Assembly: GCA_029931535.1 (NCBI GenBank)
Contig: JAQPZY010001686.1
Span: forward strand, 10,674,501-10,738,500
Direction: 5' to 3'
DNA: 64,000 nt
Source: Margaritifera margaritifera
Lineage: Eukaryota; Mollusca; Bivalvia; Unionida; Margaritiferidae
Part shown: in pieces, positions 37,811 through 50,714 of the stretch
Position numbering within the stretch: the stretch's first letter is position 1
Layout: each line of letters starts with the position of its first letter
The notes under the pieces: generated by a model
What the model saw: only the letters and a program-made list of their open reading frames with translations
Database searches by the model: none
What the model was told of the DNA's origin: nothing
Program-made: the position numbers and the translations under genes

Positions 37811-38162
37811 TGTATGGCAGGCTTAATGTAATGACAGGCTTAATGTATGGCAGGCTTGATGTAATGACAGGCTTTATGTAATGACAGGCTTAATGTATGG
37901 CAGGCTTGATGTAATGACAGGCTTAATGTATGGCAGGCATAATTCAATGACAGGCTTAATGTATGGCAGGCTTGATGTAATGACAGGCTTAATGTATGGC
38001 AGGCTTGATGTATGGCAGGCTTGATGTAATGACAGGCTTAATGTATGGCAGGCTTAATGTAATGACAGGCTTAATGTATGGCAGGCTTGATGTATTGACA
38101 GGCTTAATGTAATGACAGGCTTAATGTATGGCAGGCTTAATATATTGACAGGCTTAATGTAT
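37811..38162. repeat. Composite minisatellite of alternating 16- and 17-bp units
   Basis: Two related units, AATGACAGGCTTAATGT and ATGGCAGGCTTGATGT, alternate irregularly for about 350 bases, with about 20 units in all. Confidence 0.9.
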
Positions 38163-38950
38163 TATTTATAAAACATTATTGGAGCTTCAGTATACTTTCG
38201 TTTTAAACAACAAAACTTTAGTACTGAAGACACACTGGTGTTGTTCTCCTTCTTAACACCGTAGCTTACTCTCTGGATGAAATGTGATAAAAATCATATC
38301 AAAAATATCCACTTACTCAACAAAATATATCATCCTAAGAGTTAAGCATGTATCATTTATCATGTTATTGATCGTTTGTCAATACATATATAGTATTGTC
38401 ACCGCTGGGATCCATCTATATTTTACAGTGGGTCCATATATCATTCAACAAGGATGTATCATTTCAACAAATATGTTTAGATGCAATAACTATTCCTCTT
38501 TGATATGAAACGTACAGATAATGTAGAAACCATGATGTATTAAGACTCGGTGAAAACCATTTTATTTCTTTGTCAAATCTATATATCAAATATTAAACTA
38601 ATAACGGAGACTTCTTTCATACTTAAATGGATTCACTCCTGAAATCATTAGGTGGTTATTCTATTGGTACTAATAGTTATATGCATTTCGAGTACAAAAT
38701 ATTCATTCCATATGGAGTCATCATTCTAACCCGGTTGTCATTGCAGATAGTATTGGAACTTTTACATACTTTTTGGACCGACAATATGAAGAAAACTTTT
38801 TCTTATTTATTTTAAATTCCCGTAAAAGCTGAAAACAAAGAAAAAACCAAGGAACATTATTTAGCAGACAAGGTCTCATGCATACAACATAGGATATGTG
38901 GCTTATTAACGGCTTTATACTGAAATTTAAAATAAAGCTTTAAAGTGAAA
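38163..38950. other. Spacer without recognisable features
   Basis: AT-rich sequence between the minisatellite and a LINE remnant. Short open frames here have no motifs. Confidence 0.45.
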
Positions 38951-38951
38951 G

Positions 38952-41024
38952 TCATGTTGTAAAATCTATTGTTTCCTGATTTTCTAACTCTTGTAAGAGA
39001 TTATTGATGAAGAGTAAATATAGAAAAACTCCACCTTGTCGTGGACCTTTGGGGACATCAAAATGCCGAGAATGCGACCGGTTGATAAAAGCCATGCTTT
39101 TGATATTTCGATACGATTCTTTCATGGCGAAATAAATTTTCCCCGATATTCTAAAATTCAGGAGCTTTTCAACAAACTTGCATGCCAAACGGTATAGAAG
39201 GCTTCCCTTTTTATCGAGGAAGGCTACGTGCACCCGACTACCCTGTTCAAGGTTGGTAAACATGGTTCCATGGAGATTGAATTATAAAGTAATACCAATA
39301 AGGTTTTTCTTAAATCCCTGTTGATTTGGGTTGATTTGGGTTTGGAAAACATATGAATTTAGTATCAATTGATTCTATTAAGTATAAACTTTTCAAAGAT
39401 CTTGCACAAAAACATGCGACAGCTCTGTAACGTTCAGGATCATCTCTGTTTCTGCCACCCGCTTTATACATTGAATTTTCCAACTTTCAGACATGACAGG
39501 CACATTCAAAAATAACACCGAATTGTATTTAAAGAGCTCAGATCAGTCTATTTTCACCGTAACGTATAGGTTCTTTTTGGATATAATCTATTCCTGGAGA
39601 TTTCATAAGTTTAACAACTGATTCAATCTCCTAGAGGAAGGAATCAATTTCGAAATATTGCTCGGAGTTTCCTGTTATTGAATTCACAACACATTTTTCA
39701 TTTGCGGTGTGTGCACAGTTCTTCAAAATAATCGGCAAATAAATCTGAAATACTTTGTGGGTATTGAGCAACAGTACGCAAAGAACTGTCCTTACTGCCA
39801 AGTTTTCTGTGCCTATTGTATTGTTTCCAGAACAGCCTTATATCAAGTTCACCGGTTCATTCCAAGTTATCATTAGCATAGCGTTCGTACTCAGAGATTG
39901 CCGGTTTTTGAACGTTTTTGATGATCCATTTTGCAAGTGTATGCTGTTTATAGGAGTCATGTTGCATACCGCCGATCGATAACCATATTTTCTTTTTTTC
40001 TAGATTTATCATGAGCTTCTTTGATTTTCGGTGACCAATAACGTTATATATATGTGTTAACGCAGATACAAGGAAATACCTTCTCTGCAATCCTCTTTAC
40101 GGCCTAGACAATAAAGTTATTCAGCTCTTCTATCTGATATTTAGAATTCTGAACTTCTAAGCTGACTGAAACAATGTGTTATACATTTCTTATTGAGAAT
40201 ATATCTGCATCTTATCTGCGGCAAGAAGGGGAACGGGGCCTAGTCTATAAATGAGGATAATTGATTTGCCAAATACATCACGATAATTTGATGCTATAGA
40301 ACTGTCTTGACTAGATAAAACATTACAATAATTGACCATATTTTCTTCCCATTGTGAATTAATTATATATCTAGGATTTTTTGTCTGGTTTCAAACGTGC
40401 AGCTCAGTCCTCTGCCCAATTCTGATATGATTGATTGAGAATGAAGACGTTTCCCTCTACAAATTGTTTAAATAACTTGCTTTCGAAGCACCACCCCGAT
40501 ATCATAGGGGCTTCCTCGTACCAAGCCTTAAAGTCCCCGATGATGACAACATAACCACTATTGGAGTAATAATCCATAACATATCTATACATTCATCATA
40601 GCATGATATATTTACATATGATGACACATACACTCCAAAAATATAAAGAAAGGCGCATCGGTCATGCTTATTTTAATTCCCACTATGTCATTATTGCCGC
40701 AGTCTTCTAAGTATCTAACAGCATAAGCTAAATTGTTTTTGTAACCTATGGCGACTCTTCCTTTTCGGATTCCAGTTATATCCAAACTTTCAACAATGCG
40801 GAGTAATCACGCTGGGGAGAGATTAAAAATCGAACTGAATCCTTTGAGAGCTTATGTTCACAAATGATATGTACGCAAGTCTCCAGGAGATCAAGTATAT
40901 TGCAAAGGCAAGACGCTGACGACATCATACCTCTTACATTCCATTTAAATAAATTCAGAGAAATAATTTTCATTAACGAAAGAAATAGCGGTACAGATTC
41001 TGAAAATTGGTAACAATTTCTCAT
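38952..41024 (-). pseudogene. Decayed LINE (endonuclease and reverse transcriptase remnants)
   Basis: Read on the minus strand, 41024-40776 shows the start of an apurinic-type endonuclease (K-W-N-V-R-G, then I-I-C-E-H-K-L), 40592-40404 shows V-V-I-I-G-D-F-K-A (the endonuclease G-D-F-N-A box), and 39263-38952 shows V-P-K-G-P-R-Q-G-G-V-F-L with A-F-L-D, reverse-transcriptase blocks. The pieces are in LINE order but separated by many stops and frameshifts. It is an old, dead copy. Confidence 0.75.
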
Positions 41025-41692
41025 TGTGTAGAATTTCTAATAATTATACCTGTAAGACCTGCTGTAATGTTGGTCTGTGTTGTAGTTGGCAATGTCATCA
41101 TAATAACCATCATTCTGATAGTCTGTACCATCATACACATTTTGCTAACGATCTTGAATATTATCGCGTTCGTATGAGTCTTGTACGAATCCTTGTTTAC
41201 CTATACCCATGAAGTCTCATTAGGAGGTCTGGTTGTTTTTGTGGTTATCGTCTTGCAGAAAATAACAGACTTGCTATATTGTGTTTTTAGCTGGTTTATA
41301 GTAATTCATCTTTGGCTTAATACACCTCTGGACCAGACGGAATTGTCTTTCTCAATTATGTGTGCCTCATTCGTTGAACTGTTACCAGTTTCCGGACCCC
41401 ATTTCTACGGAACAGCCTTATCATAGTCGGATGAATATATATTTGTTCTATTTTATAATACCAAATCGAGGTAACCTTTCATCATGTTGCCAATGCAGAA
41501 TCTCGTCGTCTTCCTTTTGTACACGCACTAAATACCGGCTCTTCACATTCATATCCTTTAGTAACAGTATTTTCAATACTTTGATTGTAACCAGTTCTTT
41601 TAGCGGCATTTTAATGTCGGTTGAACAGTTTATCGTTGTATGTGTCACATTGTTCGACCCGCCACGTTTCGGGATTTCATTAGGAATGCCAC
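41025..41692. other. Spacer without recognisable features
   Basis: Nothing supportable was found between the LINE remnant and the inverted-repeat element. Confidence 0.45.
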
Positions 41693-42065
41693 CGTCGCAA
41701 GCCACGGGCAGTAATCCACTACGCTCTTGTAACAGGGTTGCCTGTGCTGAGATTTCCTCGTCTTTCACGAGTACGCACAAACAAAAATACATAATCAACA
41801 ACGCAATGTAACAATCTTGTACACATCAATGAAAGTGCCCGTTTTATCGATCATAAAGTAATTGTACTTGGAAGAGAAACTTTGATTGGCTCATTCAAAC
41901 AGCGTGAAAGATCATGTTGGGTCGCAATGGCGAGAAAAATTTCCTCACGCTCTCACTGATTGATTAAGCAGGTTTATGCATATTCATGAGAAACGAAGAA
42001 ATCTCCGCACAGGCGGCCACGGGTGATAAAGGTGCGTAGCGGATTATCATCCGTGGCTTGCGACG
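41693..42065. mobile_element. Inverted-repeat element, 373 bp
   Basis: The arm 41693-41785 starts CGTCGCAAGCCACGG, and the arm 41972-42065 ends CCGTGGCTTGCGACG. They match inverted over about 90 bases with scattered differences. The middle does not code. It is a MITE-like fold-back element without a clear target duplication. Confidence 0.65.
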
Positions 42066-43768
42066 ATATAGCAATGCTGGCAATTGTACCATTTCTAGAC
42101 ATTGCTCAAGTGGGTTTAAAGTAGCCATTTGGTCTGAAAGCTTGTTATGTATACTGTTAAAAACCATTTTTTTTGTGTGCGGCGGATTACTTGTCGTTAC
42201 AATGGGTGCGGACAGTGGTGGATCCAGAAATATCATTTTGGGTGGCGTAAACAAGTAGGCGAGGAGTCTGTGGGATGGAACCACCTACATGGGCCCAGGG
42301 GGGAAAGTCCCTGAAAGTTCCTGCATTTTAAGTATTTCCAGTTATAATTTTGACTATCTAACTGTAAAGTAAACTTACTCTAGGAAACGTTCCAGAAGAA
42401 CACTGAAAGTACGGCCATTCTATCTTGACAGGCTTTTGCAACTTTGTATCATTGGTATCGTATAACACTGGAAAAAAACACGGAAAATGTACACATACCA
42501 TTATAAGGACTTTGGTTCTTGTAGGGTACTTGGTGCAAGTTCAAGGTTTAACAAAATAAAGTTATCCAATCGCTTTCGTCAGGATTAGTGTGCTTTTCTT
42601 CGTTTCGAACTTATCCCTACTTCAACCGGCTTTAGCATTCCTCGGCGACCATCGCGTTTCAATCAACTCATTGAAGGCGTTAGAGAAACCCAACAAGCTG
42701 GATACATATGTGCCACTAATGGCAAACTGCCTTGAAAATGTTAACTTGAACAATTCATTATAAATCTACCTCGCCAACGGACAAATTGCGTGTTTAACGC
42801 TCAAATGGTCTAGTGTTGCAGAATGTCAAAGCGTAATTTCAGGATTATGTCCTTTCGAATAATTCTTAATATGGTTGGTGTGTTCTCTGTTACTTGATTT
42901 GATTCACTTTCTCTTCTCTGGGTGACCTTATACGATTTGATGTTTACTTTAGTGGTTTTATAAAAAAAATCAATTTAAAAAAAATGTTTTGACTTGTTCT
43001 TTTATTCACCTGACATAGTTTAGTTATGCTCTCTCTCTCTCTCCCTCCCTCTATCTCCCCCCCCCCTCTCTCTCTCTCTCTACACACACACACACCGTAG
43101 TTTTAATGGATTTTTCCCCTCTTGCGTTGATTCATTTTTTTTCTATTAGCAGCCAGCGTCAGGAGGACTCTACTGCACAGTCCGCCCTGCACGACTGACG
43201 TCATTAATCAATATTCTGCTTGGTAACGACCAACTGTGGAATAGCAGTTACTGGTACCCCGCAGCCTATTCGTGGGTTACTAGAATTTGGAACAAGGGAA
43301 ACATCAGACAAAAAATCCGCAGTCATACAATATGATAAGGATGGGAAATAAAAATGTAGAATGTGCTGCCTCCTTTTAATGTCAGGGGCTGAAATTTAGT
43401 ACGATGGAAGGTTTAATACAACAAACTGGTAGCAGGTCAATAAATGTGTATATGTAAACTCATTTCTGATCCTCTATTGATGGTATGAAAACACTTTTTT
43501 GATTCCATTTTCTTCATGCGTACTTTCATTTTATTTTGCATTTAATTTCTTAATCATTTTATTACCCGTGTCTTTGCCCTCTGCAGTCAGAAACTGATAT
43601 TTCGTCCTGCTCAAACGGCTATGGCCCAATTCATTCACCTTGCGTTTTTGAAAACCTTATTATTTAAATGTAAATTTAGTCTGCTGCATATATTACTAAT
43701 ACCGCATGACACTGTCACAAGTGATGGTTACACAAATAATGCCTAGCTGAAAGTGTTCATTCTAGGAT

Positions 43769-43848
<80 letters not shown>

Positions 43849-43921
43849 GGGGGGGGGGCGGGATAATGTTTTCGTAGAATGATTTAGAAAATAAGATCAG
43901 GGCAGTTGTCGGGACAAAATA
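42066..43921. other. Spacer with CT-rich and (GA)n tracts
   Basis: It contains a (CT)n/C-run tract at about 43030-43085, (CA)n just after, and (GA)n at 43773-43842 followed by a G-run. No gene is seen. Confidence 0.6.
43773..43842. repeat. (GA)n microsatellite
   Basis: A perfect GA run followed by a G homopolymer. Confidence 0.95.
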
Positions 43922-44384
43922 TAGAAGAAGAAGAAAGTCTTTATTAATTCCAATAGCCCAAATGGACTGTGAGGATACATTTTTTTCATTTAATTTAATT
44001 GAATGGCGGATTGTACAATGAACAACAAGGTATTATCATCTATAGTATACAATATACAAAGAAAACATAGTAAGAAACGAAATTACATATGCATGCAGAT
44101 GCAGATCAATGGAATTAAATAATTCACAAAATGTGTCCGTAGGGAGAAAGAATAATAATATGAAGATAAAATTAGGAGTTATTTCATTCAAATTCGTATT
44201 GAAGTAGTGGTCAATCAAACTATTTACAAAATATCTGAATATACGACGGTATTTCTGTGATTAAAAGCTTTATAAATGTAAGTGGCCAAATTATCAAAAA
44301 TTCTAGTATTCTGGGTATTCATAACTTCTATAAATTTAAACATATTTGGTCCTTTTCTGAAATATTTCTCTATATATTTGGCTC

Positions 44385-45407
44385 TTAGATCTTTATACAA
44401 TAAGCGTTCAAGGATAAAATAATATTCATCTTCAAGGAGGTATCAAATAGAACAAAGTCTATAATGAACTGGTTTATACGGTCTCGCCCACCTACAACAA
44501 GTCCAAGATATGTAAACTTATTTACAATTTCTAGTTTTTCATTACAGTAAGTGAATTCCATATTTCTAAGTAAAGTACCACCTTTTCTAAAATCATAACC
44601 TTTGTTTTTGAGGTGTTGACCACAAGTTTTCACTTAGCACACATACTCTCTCAAATAATTTAGCCTGGCCTGAAGGCCTTTGAGTGAACCTGAAAAAATG
44701 AAATGTCATCTGCGTATAAAAGAATAAAAAGGTGTAACATGCCAATATCTATACCTTCAATACCATGCATGGCAAACTCTTCCTCTAAATCATTTACAAA
44801 TATTGAAAAAAGAAATGGTGATAACTATTCACCTTCCAGGACACCAAGAATAAAAGAGAATTCATCACTTAACATATTCATATTTAACTCTTAACTTTAC
44901 ATTGCTGTACATTGATTTGATTATATCTAAAATATTTCCCCTTAAACCGAGCTTTATTAATTTATAACAAACGTTATCCCTTACTACGAACTCAAACGCT
45001 TTGGTGAAGTCAATAAACGCACAAAATAATTTTTTTACCTTGATTAATAATATGTGAGATAAGCCAATGATTGTTTTCTGCCCAGTAAGATGTCTATTAT
45101 TAAGTATACGTGTGAATAATTTACCTGAGCAAGCCAGAAGCGTTATACCTCTATAATTATTAATATCATCTAAATTGTCCTTTTTGTGCAATGGGATAAC
45201 TAGACCTTCGGACTACATTTCTGGAAAATGACCACATTTAAATACAGCATTAAATAAATTATAGAATGTATTCAAAAGTATATCTTTACCATGGTAAAGA
45301 AACTCATTAATTATCATATCTGAACCAACACTGGGGCCTAATTTTATTTGATGTAAAGCCTTTTCTACCTCTTGGAGAGAAATATCTTTATTTAGTTCAT
45401 TAAACAT
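44385..45407 (-). pseudogene. LINE reverse transcriptase domain, mutated
   Basis: Motifs in order are N-N-Y-R-G-I-T-L-L (about 45150), A-F-I-D-F-T-K-A-F with the first catalytic Asp (about 45010), and L-L-Y-A-D-D-I-S with the second catalytic pair (about 44706-44725). A stop replaces the residue just before L-S-P-F-L-F, so the domain is broken. A C-terminal K-F-T-Y-L-G motif follows at about 44515. Confidence 0.8.
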
Positions 45408-46051
45408 GACATTACACTCTTTGTTTTACATATCTTTCATTAAAGTGTAAAACAACTTCAACTGGTATGAAAAAAGCGATCATTAGAACTATTTACAGCT
45501 TTAAAGTATGTTTCAAAAGTATCCATTGTAATATTTGAGGGTTAGGATTCACAGCATCTTTAAACATTTTCCAGTACAACGTTGCATCATAAAGTTTCGC
45601 TTATTTAAATTCTAATGTTTTCAGTTCATCATATTCATACTTATATTTTTGTAGGAGTTTTGTATACTTTGATTTTGCACTTGTCATTTCTTGCCTTGCT
45701 TTTAGTGCTTTTACAACTAGATAATGATTAAATTTACTTATTAATATAACAGTTTTTCTTCGCATATATCATTAAACCAATTATTATATTTTTTTTCATC
45801 ATATTTCTCCGGCACTCTGTCATGTCATTTTAAAAATCTTTTTAAGACTGACAAACAAACATTGTGAAAAATATCATGTAGTGCCGACAAACAACTTTCA
45901 ATGGTGTCAACGTTAACATTCTCAAGTAATTCTTCGTTAATAATTTCTACTTGTTCGATTACAGAATTGTCACTTAAGTTTGATTTATATTCATTCGTGA
46001 ACTCTGGTCGCCATACATATGTACCCTCTATACTTTCATATTCTCTTTCTT

Positions 46052-46950
46052 TCATAAATGTTGCTTCAACATCAGAACATTATTAAATTCTAACGTAAAG
46101 CATACAACACAATGATCCAAGCAACTGTAAGGCTCACTAACATCAAACGATAGTACATTACTGAAAAGGGACTGAGAAACAATAACATAATCTATTAAAC
46201 TACATCCACCGTGTCCAACATACGTATAATGCCCAATATTCTTATCATTACCTACACGCCCGTTCATTATACGTAAACCTGTTGCTTGCAAAAGTTAAGA
46301 AATTGTATTCCATTAGAGTCTGGCTGTAGTGTATCTTGTGAAACACGTGGTTTAATATTATAATCATCAACAATATACTCGTCGACTAATGAATATACAT
46401 ATCGACTATTGTCATCAACAACAAAGTCTGGTGGTGTTGACGTTCGGGCATTAAAATCACCACATATGATAATTGGACAATCTTTATTCGAATCACTTTC
46501 TATTCTTACCAAAGATTGTAAGAGCATATCAAAAATATTTGTATTTACCATAGATTGCCTACTAGATCCATCCAGTACAATATAGCACAGGCAAACACAT
46601 AAATCAAAATTTTTCCCAAATATTAAACCGTCAAATTTAACCCATATTATATTGTCCTCATACCCGCAAACAAAGGTATTGTCCCTAACAAACAAAAACA
46701 CCTCTAATGTATACAATTATTCCCCCAGAGTTTCTTTTACTATTTTTTCTTTAATTTTCCATGCAAAGCAAATGATGTAAAATTTTGTAAAAACAAATCA
46801 GATAATTAATTTGTTCAAGTTTTTGTAAAAATAACAACATCATTTTTGGAACATATTTCATGTAGCTCTTTACTTTTTAGTTTATTCACTCTTTTTGTAG
46901 ATAACCCTTGAATATTTAATTGAGAAAAGCGTAAAGTCTCTTTCCCCCAC
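46052..46950 (-). pseudogene. LINE endonuclease domain, mutated
   Basis: It begins near 46930 with L-N-I-Q-G-L-S-T-K, the usual first strand of the apurinic-type endonuclease. I-I-C-G-D-F-N-A-R, the catalytic box, lies at about 46480-46450, and S-L-I-D-Y-V-I-V-S with L-D-H-C at about 46180-46100 forms the C-terminal catalytic motifs. A stop after the first segment and frameshifts interrupt the domain. Confidence 0.75.
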
Positions 46951-47708
46951 CCTGCCTAGTTCTCATAGCTTCCTTTTACAGACATGTGATTTTCATTAGC
47001 ACATCTTAAATCACGTTCTAAGTTTCTAGTATCTTGTCTTATAATGTCCTGTGGTGACCTTTGATTGTTTCTGTGTAAAGTTCTACTGGGTATTGTTCTG
47101 GTTATAGCTGGCTACATGTTACATCTGCTTTTTGCTGACGAAAATCTCAACCCATGACCATGATTAAGTGCGATTTTAATTCAACAGGTTGACAGCGGCT
47201 TGTTGAGTAACATCATTTCTTGTGGAAGATTGGCGTCCCGGTATGTTTGCTGATGCGTTTTTCGCTGATGACTGGCGCCCAGGTACGTTTGCTGGTGCAT
47301 TGGAGCGAAACATAAATTGAATTCCTGGCGGAGGTATACTATTTTTAGATCGAATGTTTGGTGCATTGTTTGTGTCAGTACTAGAGGAAATATCAACTTG
47401 TTTCGCGATATAAATATTGGCGATATATTGATGTTGTATCGAAAGTAGTATCGATACCTTGCTCATCGTAATCAACAAAATTCTACTGAAGTGTTTTGCT
47501 GCTGATGGTACTTTTCTGGTGCTGTACTCGTCGTTATTTCGTCACCAGTCACACTGTACTTACTGAGCTCGCTGGGCTTATTGTCATGGAGGCAATGCAT
47601 CTTCATTTGGAGAGTTGTGTTCCTCATCTTCATCCACATTTTTTTCAGTTATACTGTTACGCAGTAAAGAATGTGCTCGATCATCTATGATATTGTTGCT
47701 TTTAAATT

Positions 47709-48215
47709 TCATAGTTTGATTAGCTCTTTGTATACATGTGTATTGTAACTGGCCAGGAGGGAAATTTGTATACATGTGTATTGTAACTGGCCAGGAGGGA
47801 AATTGCTTTGCTGGCGTTGGTGCATTGTCTGGAAAGATTGCACATAAGAGAGTGACATATTAAGGGAACCTTTCATTGTATCCAACCAATCTGGGAATTC
47901 GTCCCTGAAGACAGTGTCATTGATAACCAGCTTTGCTGGATACTGAATAGAAATTTTGACCCCCGGATTTCTTTGGTGCAAAACCCTAACTTGTGACCAC
48001 TGAGACAGTGGGGGCATAATTCGCGCTTCCATAATTTCTAGCGGGTAATCTCTAACAATCAAAAAGTTAGTGCCCTTCAAGATTTTGGTATTTTCTAAAA
48101 TATAATCGGTGTCACAATAGTCGCCGAATGCCACTATTATGGGCCGCTTGCGCTTCACTACCTTGGCGTAACGGTGACTCAATGTGCGTACGAGCAATGC
48201 ACATGGAATCCACAT
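47709..48215 (-). pseudogene. LINE ORF1-like remnant
   Basis: The frame includes R-P-I-I-V-A-F and K-G-T-N-F followed by R-D-Y-P-L-E-I-M-E-A-R, resembling the RRM and C-terminal domain of L1-type ORF1 nucleic-acid chaperones. A 37-bp direct duplication (about 47728-47805) breaks the downstream part. Further ORF1-derived sequence may run to about 47176. Confidence 0.6.
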
Positions 48216-48660
48216 TGAGTTTCAGCTGACTGCAAATAAAATTTCGCACCACATCAAAACAGTTTTCTCTGAAAATTTCATCAATATATAGCTTTGATAA
48301 CTATTGGTTTGTAAGACAAAGCCTTTAACATATCAACACATTTATTTGTGACTTCAATGACTTGGTCCACTTTTTTGCATGCGAAAAACATGACAGATTT
48401 TCAAGATGACATACCTTCAAGGCCCTTTGTCCCGACTTTATCCCTTGTAAATCCTTAAAAATGCAAGTTTATCCTCCATCGAAGCTTGTTAAAAATGTTT
48501 GGGTCCTAGAAAGTTTCCACCTGTATTTACCCGCCTTCGCTTACTGGTCAGTTGGAAACCGCCATTATCCATGTCATTGTTCTCTAGCACAGAAAATGGA
48601 TTGTCCACAAGCACATTAAATTCAACATTTGAAGCCATGTGTGACATCACAAACGTAACT

Positions 48661-48913
48661 CTATATATATAATTTAGATATAAGGAATCCTTTCAGTGGT
48701 AACGTTACCAAGAAACACTTACAAAGCTATAAAAAAAAAAAACTTCAGTCCCATAATTAAAAGCATACCGCTGTACCATCCGCCATCTTGCATTATTTAA
48801 TACACGCAGTAGGCAGATAGGTAACAATTACACAAAAGAATACCCATATAGCAATTGTTACATCATTATCCCCATATGTTAGTGGTAAAACGACCATAAT
48901 ATGACCGTCTGTA
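48661..48913. other. Short spacer without features
   Basis: Nothing recognised between the LINE and the hairpin element. Confidence 0.4.
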
Positions 48914-49110
48914 CTCGCTTATAAGTCGAGTCGAACTGCAAACAACATAGACCTTGATCTGGCGTCACATAATGCGCTGGCAGAGCAGGATCTGTTTTGC
49001 TTGATATACTGTTTAGTTATACAAACTGCATACACACAGATCTGCCGGCGCATTATGCAACGGCAGATCTGGATCTGAGCATTTGCAATTGTACTCGACT
49101 TAAAAGCGAG
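48914..49110. mobile_element. Fold-back (hairpin) MITE, 197 bp
   Basis: The termini CTCGCTTATAAGTCGAG and CTCGCTTTTAAGTCGAG (reverse complement of the right end) differ at one base. The inverted match continues inward for about 80 bases through the GATCTG and CATAATGCGC(T/C)GGCAGA phrases. The interior does not code. Confidence 0.75.
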
Positions 49111-49303
49111 ATTATTATATATCTATCAATTTTTTTTACTCAAGAAATAGCCAGAATGCTACCGTCATTTCCAATAAGTAGGAAAAAGACACTGACGTTT
49201 TTCTGATTCTGTATCACCATACTCTCAAACGGAGGCTGCAACTACTTTTTCCTAGAGGTTTCCTGGTTACAACTGAACAAGCGTGAACAACTATGGCGTA
49301 GCC

Positions 49304-49459
49304 TCAGTTGACATGCAAAAGGAAATGAGTAAGATTCTCTGTAAAAAATCTGTACCATAAAGTTCCAACGATTTGTCCAATCCCACTATAAATAACTGTC
49401 AAAAATAATGCTGCCATTCCCATGCCAAGTCCCCATCGGAGCCTCACACAATGTCTCTC
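49304..49459 (-). other. Possible orphan exon encoding a hydrophobic segment
   Basis: On the minus strand a good acceptor (CTGTTTTAG) at 49461-49460 is followed by 51 open codons to a TGA. They include G-L-G-M-G-M-A-A-L-F-L-T-V-I-Y-S-G, a membrane-helix-like stretch. No neighbouring exon was found. It may be a transporter exon remnant or chance. Confidence 0.2.
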
Positions 49460-49849
49460 CTAAAACAGTTCAATCGGTATTAGCCTGGCCTCGGATACAA
49501 ACTTCCAGCTGGTGAAATCGTAAGTGTTGCAAACTTTGACAACTGCACAATACCTGTAAATCACCTGTAAATCATGTATATGGGTCTGCTGCCCCCATGC
49601 GTGGAAGAATTCGTGTTATTGACAGTGATCTTAGTGAATTTGAGTGACTCTTATTTTACGTGCGTCATTTATAAAACTGCGATATTCATGCGCATATCAG
49701 CTGAACAAAATGTAAATCGGCTTATGCTTTAAGATAAAGTTCGTATTAAAAAGGTTGACACGTTAAGTAATGTCTTTATTTTTTTAGTTAAGTATAGTGA
49801 TTTTGCTAGATTATCCAATTTTTATATATAGATATATAGCAAAAATATC

Positions 49850-50045
49850 ATTGTCACAGAGAAGTCTACAAAGCCCAAAGTCTATGGCTTTCCCATGTAG
49901 ACAGAGAAGTCTACAAAGCCCAAAGTCTATGGCTTTCCCATGTAGGCAGAGAAGGACAGTGTTTATTGTATCCGAAATCAAAGCCCAAAGTCAATGGCTT
50001 TCCCATGTAGACAGAGAAGGGCAGTGTTTATTGTATCCGAAATGT
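49850..50045. repeat. Local direct duplications (45-bp and longer units)
   Basis: The phrase 'caaagcccaaagtctatggctttcccatgtag' occurs three times, twice as a perfect 45-bp tandem copy (49858-49947). A longer unit ending 'gtgtttattgtatccgaaat' occurs twice. Confidence 0.85.
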
Positions 50046-50617
50046 TCAATGTTGCGGAATAGGATGCCGAGAGTGGCAACACCTGTTATCCACTCGAGGA
50101 TTCTAGCACAAATTCTACTGTCGTCTGCCGTGGACATTTTCATTCTGCTTGATGATAGAAAATCTTTTTAATGTCGTTTGATCTTGAATATCTAACATGA
50201 AAAAGTCATGGCCATTGACATGAATAAATTTTAAACAAATCTGCAAAAGAGAAATTGCAACTGTTTTTCTCGCATAGGTGCATGCCGTTTTAATTCTACT
50301 GGCAGCTAAGTTATATATTTTTCTAAAATGTTCTTTCTGTTCCCGAGCTGAGTGTTTTTCCAGCACTAAATTATTTTTCGATCAATCGTGTACATTTCCA
50401 TTTTTTTGTCTTTCTTTTTTTCCCCACGAGCACTCTACTTCGTATTTTAAAAACAAAATCTGTCAAAAATACCTGGTTCTTTCGGCGTGACAGTGCTGTA
50501 ATGTATTATTCGTTCTATTTCTTCCATTAGTTCGTTGCATAATTGTTGTGTGTATTTTCATCTTGATATCGTAGTTTTTATGCTGCCGAAATGGGCGAAT
50601 TATGTGTTGGGTTGTTC

Positions 50618-50648
<31 letters not shown>

Positions 50649-50714
50649 CGTATGTCTATTGACAACTTTAGTTAAATATTTTAACATCACTTTAATCTCA
50701 GTGATCTCTAACCC
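50046..50714. other. Spacer before the Polinton, with a (GT)n run
   Basis: A (GT)n run lies near 50617-50643. No gene is seen. The true left end of the viral element may fall at or just after this stretch. Confidence 0.5.

Larger units (their letters stand above)
43922..48660 (-). mobile_element. Two-ORF LINE retrotransposon, nearly full length but mutated
   Basis: In minus-strand order there is an ORF1 remnant (about 48215-47709), a spacer, an endonuclease (46950-46052) and a reverse transcriptase (45407-44385). The 3' end at 43922-43970 carries AATAAAG followed by CTT repeats, as LINE tails often do. Stops and frameshifts interrupt every domain, so it is inactive. The two-ORF plan and the ORF1 type suggest an L1/Tx1-like clade. 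The 5' limit near 48660 is approximate. Confidence 0.8.

Noticed and set aside
37811..38162. CRISPR-like array
   Set aside because: Contiguous 16/17-bp units without unique spacers in an animal genome; it is a minisatellite.
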